DNA from: CAYVBN01 sp964538565
Lineage (GTDB): Bacteria > Pseudomonadota > Alphaproteobacteria > Rhizobiales > Xanthobacteraceae
DNA length: 6,630 bases
Direction: 5' to 3'
Assembly: GCA_964538565.1 (NCBI GenBank)
Contig: CAZIGW010000255.1
Coordinates: forward strand, 1-6,630
The position numbers and the translations under genes are program-made. Each line of letters opens with the position of its first letter. Within the stretch, counting starts at the first letter, position 1. The notes below the pieces were generated by a model. The model did not search any database and was not told the origin of the DNA. It was given only the letters and a program-made list of their open reading frames with translations. Shown piece by piece: positions 5,301 to 6,630 of this stretch.

Positions 5301-6197
5301 TCAGGCAAAGAAATCCAGGAGCGCCCGCGCGGTCGCTTCCGGGTTCTCCTCCGCGACGAAATGGCCGGAATCGATCGGTTCGCCGCGCACGTCCTGCGCC
5401 CACTCGCGCCAGATCCCGAGCGGCCCGCTGGCGCTCGGAATGCCGGCGGCGCCCCACAGCGCCAGCAGCGGGCAGGTGATCTTGCGGCCCGCCGCGCGGT
5501 CGGCTTCGTCGGCCTCGAGGTCGGCGGATTCGCCGGCGCGATAGTCCTCGCAGGTCGCGTGAATGCGCAGCGGATCGCTGAAGAACGCGCGGTAGTGCGC
5601 GAGCGCGCGCGGATCGAAGGCGGAGAGATCCTTCGACTTCGTCCAGCTCGCCATCTTCCAGTCGAGGAATTCGACCGGCGCCTTGGACAAGAGCATTTCC
5701 GGCAGCGGATGGGGTTGCGCCAGGAACGGCCAGTGCCAGATCTTCATCGCCATGCGGTGGTTCATGCCGTGCCACATCGCGTAGGTCGGCACGATGTCGA
5801 GCACCGCGAGACGCTCGACGCGGCCCGGATGGTCGAGCGCAAGCCGGTAGCCGACGCGTCCGCCGCGGTCGTGGCCGGCGAGCCGCACCCGCACGTGGCC
5901 GAGTGCCTCCATGATGTCGATCATGACCGCGCCCATCGCCCGCTTGGTGTAAGGCGTGTGATCCGGCCGCGCCTCGGGCACGGCCGACCAGCCGTAGCCC
6001 GGCAGGTCGGGGATGATCAGCGTGAAGCGCTCGGCGAGCCGCGGCGCCACGCGGTGCCACATCACGTTCGTCTGCGCGTAGCCGTGCAGCAGCATGAGGG
6101 GCGGACCGCTGCCGCCCGAACGGGCGAACATGCGGCCGATCGACGTGTCGATCCAGTGCGCGGCGAATCCGGGAAACAGATCTGCGAGGTCGGACAT
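5301..6197 (-). CDS. Alpha/beta-hydrolase, fluoroacetate/haloacetate dehalogenase type
   Basis: A 298-residue alpha/beta-hydrolase that closely matches the fluoroacetate dehalogenase of Rhodopseudomonas palustris (RPA1163), compared from memory. Numbered from ATG 6197, it has the nucleophile Asp110 in GHDRGGRVGYRL, the carboxylate-binding Arg111 and Arg114, the second acid Asp134, the halide-pocket His155-Trp156 (WHWPFLAQP) and Tyr219 (CEDYRAG), and the catalytic histidine at 279 (SGHF). All fall on the same numbers as in that enzyme except the histidine (280 there), explained by a one-residue deletion near 256. The family hydrolyses haloacetates to glycolate plus halide through an aspartyl ester. 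Small differences are HGYAQT in place of HGFPQT at the oxyanion hole and Met141 where I recall a Tyr. The start is set by GGAG five bases upstream. An in-frame TTG at 6245 is less likely. It is cytoplasmic, with no signal peptide. Other haloacids or epoxides remain possible substrates. Confidence 0.9.
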   Translation of the reverse strand: MSDLADLFPGFAAHWIDTSIGRMFARSGGSGPPLMLLHGYAQTNVMWHRVAPRLAERFTLIIPDLPGYGWSAVPEARPDHTPYTKRAMGAVMIDIMEALGHVRVRLAGHDRGGRVGYRLALDHPGRVERLAVLDIVPTYAMWHGMNHRMAMKIWHWPFLAQPHPLPEMLLSKAPVEFLDWKMASWTKSKDLSAFDPRALAHYRAFFSDPLRIHATCEDYRAGESADLEADEADRAAGRKITCPLLALWGAAGIPSASGPLGIWREWAQDVRGEPIDSGHFVAEENPEATARALLDFFA

Positions 6198-6202
6198 GCG
6201 GG

Positions 6203-6206
6203 CTCC
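6203..6206 (-). promoter_or_regulatory. Ribosome binding site deciding the dehalogenase start
   Basis: GGAG on the minus strand sits five bases before the ATG at 6197-6195. It supports the MSDLADLFPGF start over the TTG at 6245, which would add 16 residues and overlap the purD stop. The numbering of catalytic residues from this ATG also agrees with the characterised homologue. Confidence 0.7.
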
Positions 6207-6241
6207 GGGTCGGCCCATCTCAGCCCCCGCGCGGCCGGCGG

Positions 6242-6630
6242 TCAACGGCGCTCGTCGGCCGCCATCTCGCGCGCCACCGCGCGGAAGCCTATGTCGCGCC
6301 GGCAGAAGCCGCCCGGCCAGCGGATGCGGTCGACCGCCGCGTAGGCGCGCTCGCGCGCCTGTGCCACCGAGCGGCCGCGGCCGCAGACGTTGAGCACGCG
6401 GCCGCCGTTGGCGAGGATGCGGCCGTTTTCGGATTTCGTTCCGGCGTGAAAGATCTCGACCCCCTCGACCCTGGCCGCCTCCTCGAGCCCGTCGATCGCC
6501 GTGCCTTTCTCGTAGCTGCCCGGATAGCCCCTGGCCGCCATCACCACGGTGAGCGCCGCCTCGCCGTACCAGCGCAGATCGAAACTCTTGAGCACGCCGT
6601 CGCGGGCGGCCAGCAGCGCCGGCAGTAGGT
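6242..6630 (-). CDS. purD: Phosphoribosylamine-glycine ligase PurD, C-terminal part (5' end outside window)
   Basis: The last 128 residues of GAR synthetase, which joins phosphoribosylamine to glycine with ATP in the second step of de novo purine synthesis. The frame is open from the window edge to a TGA at 6244-6242. Recognisable C-terminal blocks are DLRWYGEAALTVVMAARGYPGSYEKG (fragment residues 17-42, end of the ATP-grasp part), IFHAGTK (59-65), ILANGGRVLNVCGRG (71-85) and GFCRRDIGFRAV (107-118), the usual signature near the PurD C-terminus. A longer PurD-like tail (AREMAADERR) follows and looks ordinary. The dehalogenase gene begins 44 bases downstream on the same strand with no clear terminator between, so read-through from purD is likely. 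Identity is secure; the N-terminal and central domains are not visible. Confidence 0.95.
   Translation of the reverse strand, partial: LLPALLAARDGVLKSFDLRWYGEAALTVVMAARGYPGSYEKGTAIDGLEEAARVEGVEIFHAGTKSENGRILANGGRVLNVCGRGRSVAQARERAYAAVDRIRWPGGFCRRDIGFRAVAREMAADERR

Noticed and set aside
3307..6060. 917-codon minus-strand frame that could look like a giant fusion ending in the patatin domain
   Set aside because: Only the last 284 codons (from ATG 4161) encode a real protein. Upstream of that, the frame is a low-complexity shadow of the kinase and dehalogenase genes, which have intact motifs in other frames.
6198..6245. TTG start at 6245 for the dehalogenase, overlapping the purD stop
   Set aside because: The ATG at 6197 has GGAG five bases upstream, and catalytic-residue numbering from it matches the known enzyme. 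The added 16 residues look like translated leader.
4416..6344. 642-codon open frame on the plus strand, antisense to the kinase, dehalogenase and purD genes
   Set aside because: It mirrors three well-supported genes with clear motifs on the other strand. Its translation is Arg/Ala/His-rich with no recognisable domain, which is typical of antisense frames in high-GC DNA.

Overview
The window is a compact, high-GC (about 70% by eye) chromosomal segment of a Gram-negative bacterium. It is most likely an alphaproteobacterium of the order Hyphomicrobiales (Rhizobiales), judging by the character of MutL, TadA and RluB, the codon use, and a haloacetate dehalogenase that is nearly residue-for-residue like the Rhodopseudomonas palustris enzyme. 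No tRNA, rRNA, insertion sequence, prophage or CRISPR array was seen. Genes are tightly packed and mostly core housekeeping, with one accessory-looking cluster on the right.

Left part (1-2856): the 3' end of mutL (plus strand) converges on a two-gene minus-strand unit, rluB-rsmD. Those two genes overlap by one base (TGATG), and both encode rRNA modification enzymes: a 23S pseudouridine synthase and the 16S m2G966 methyltransferase. The mutL/rsmD gap is filled by two head-to-head copies of a palindromic repeat of about 32 bp. They form a REP/BIME-like structure that may double as a bidirectional terminator.

Middle (2596-3303): a 261-bp divergent intergenic region, rich in modest inverted repeats, separates rluB from tadA (plus strand, tRNA A34 deaminase). 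tadA probably starts at a TTG codon behind a Shine-Dalgarno-like GGGGA.

Right part (3307-6630): an all-minus run reads purD (3' end only), then a fluoroacetate/haloacetate dehalogenase-type alpha/beta hydrolase, then an APH-fold phosphotransferase of the ACAD10/ACAD11/LvaA type, then a patatin-like (RssA/NTE-family) lipid hydrolase. Gaps are 44 bp, 63 bp and a 4-base ATGA overlap, so the three genes below purD look co-transcribed. The dehalogenase keeps the complete catalytic and fluoride-pocket set of the R. palustris enzyme: D110, R111, R114, D134, H155, W156, Y219 and a histidine at 279. This is the most specific functional prediction in the window. The kinase resembles enzymes that phosphorylate hydroxyacyl-CoA intermediates. 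A small organohalide or hydroxy-acid catabolic unit attached to purine synthesis is a reasonable but unproven reading.

I did not find convincing evidence of a wholly new system. The items most worth a second look are the dehalogenase-kinase-patatin cluster, the paired palindromic repeat, and the structured leader of rluB.
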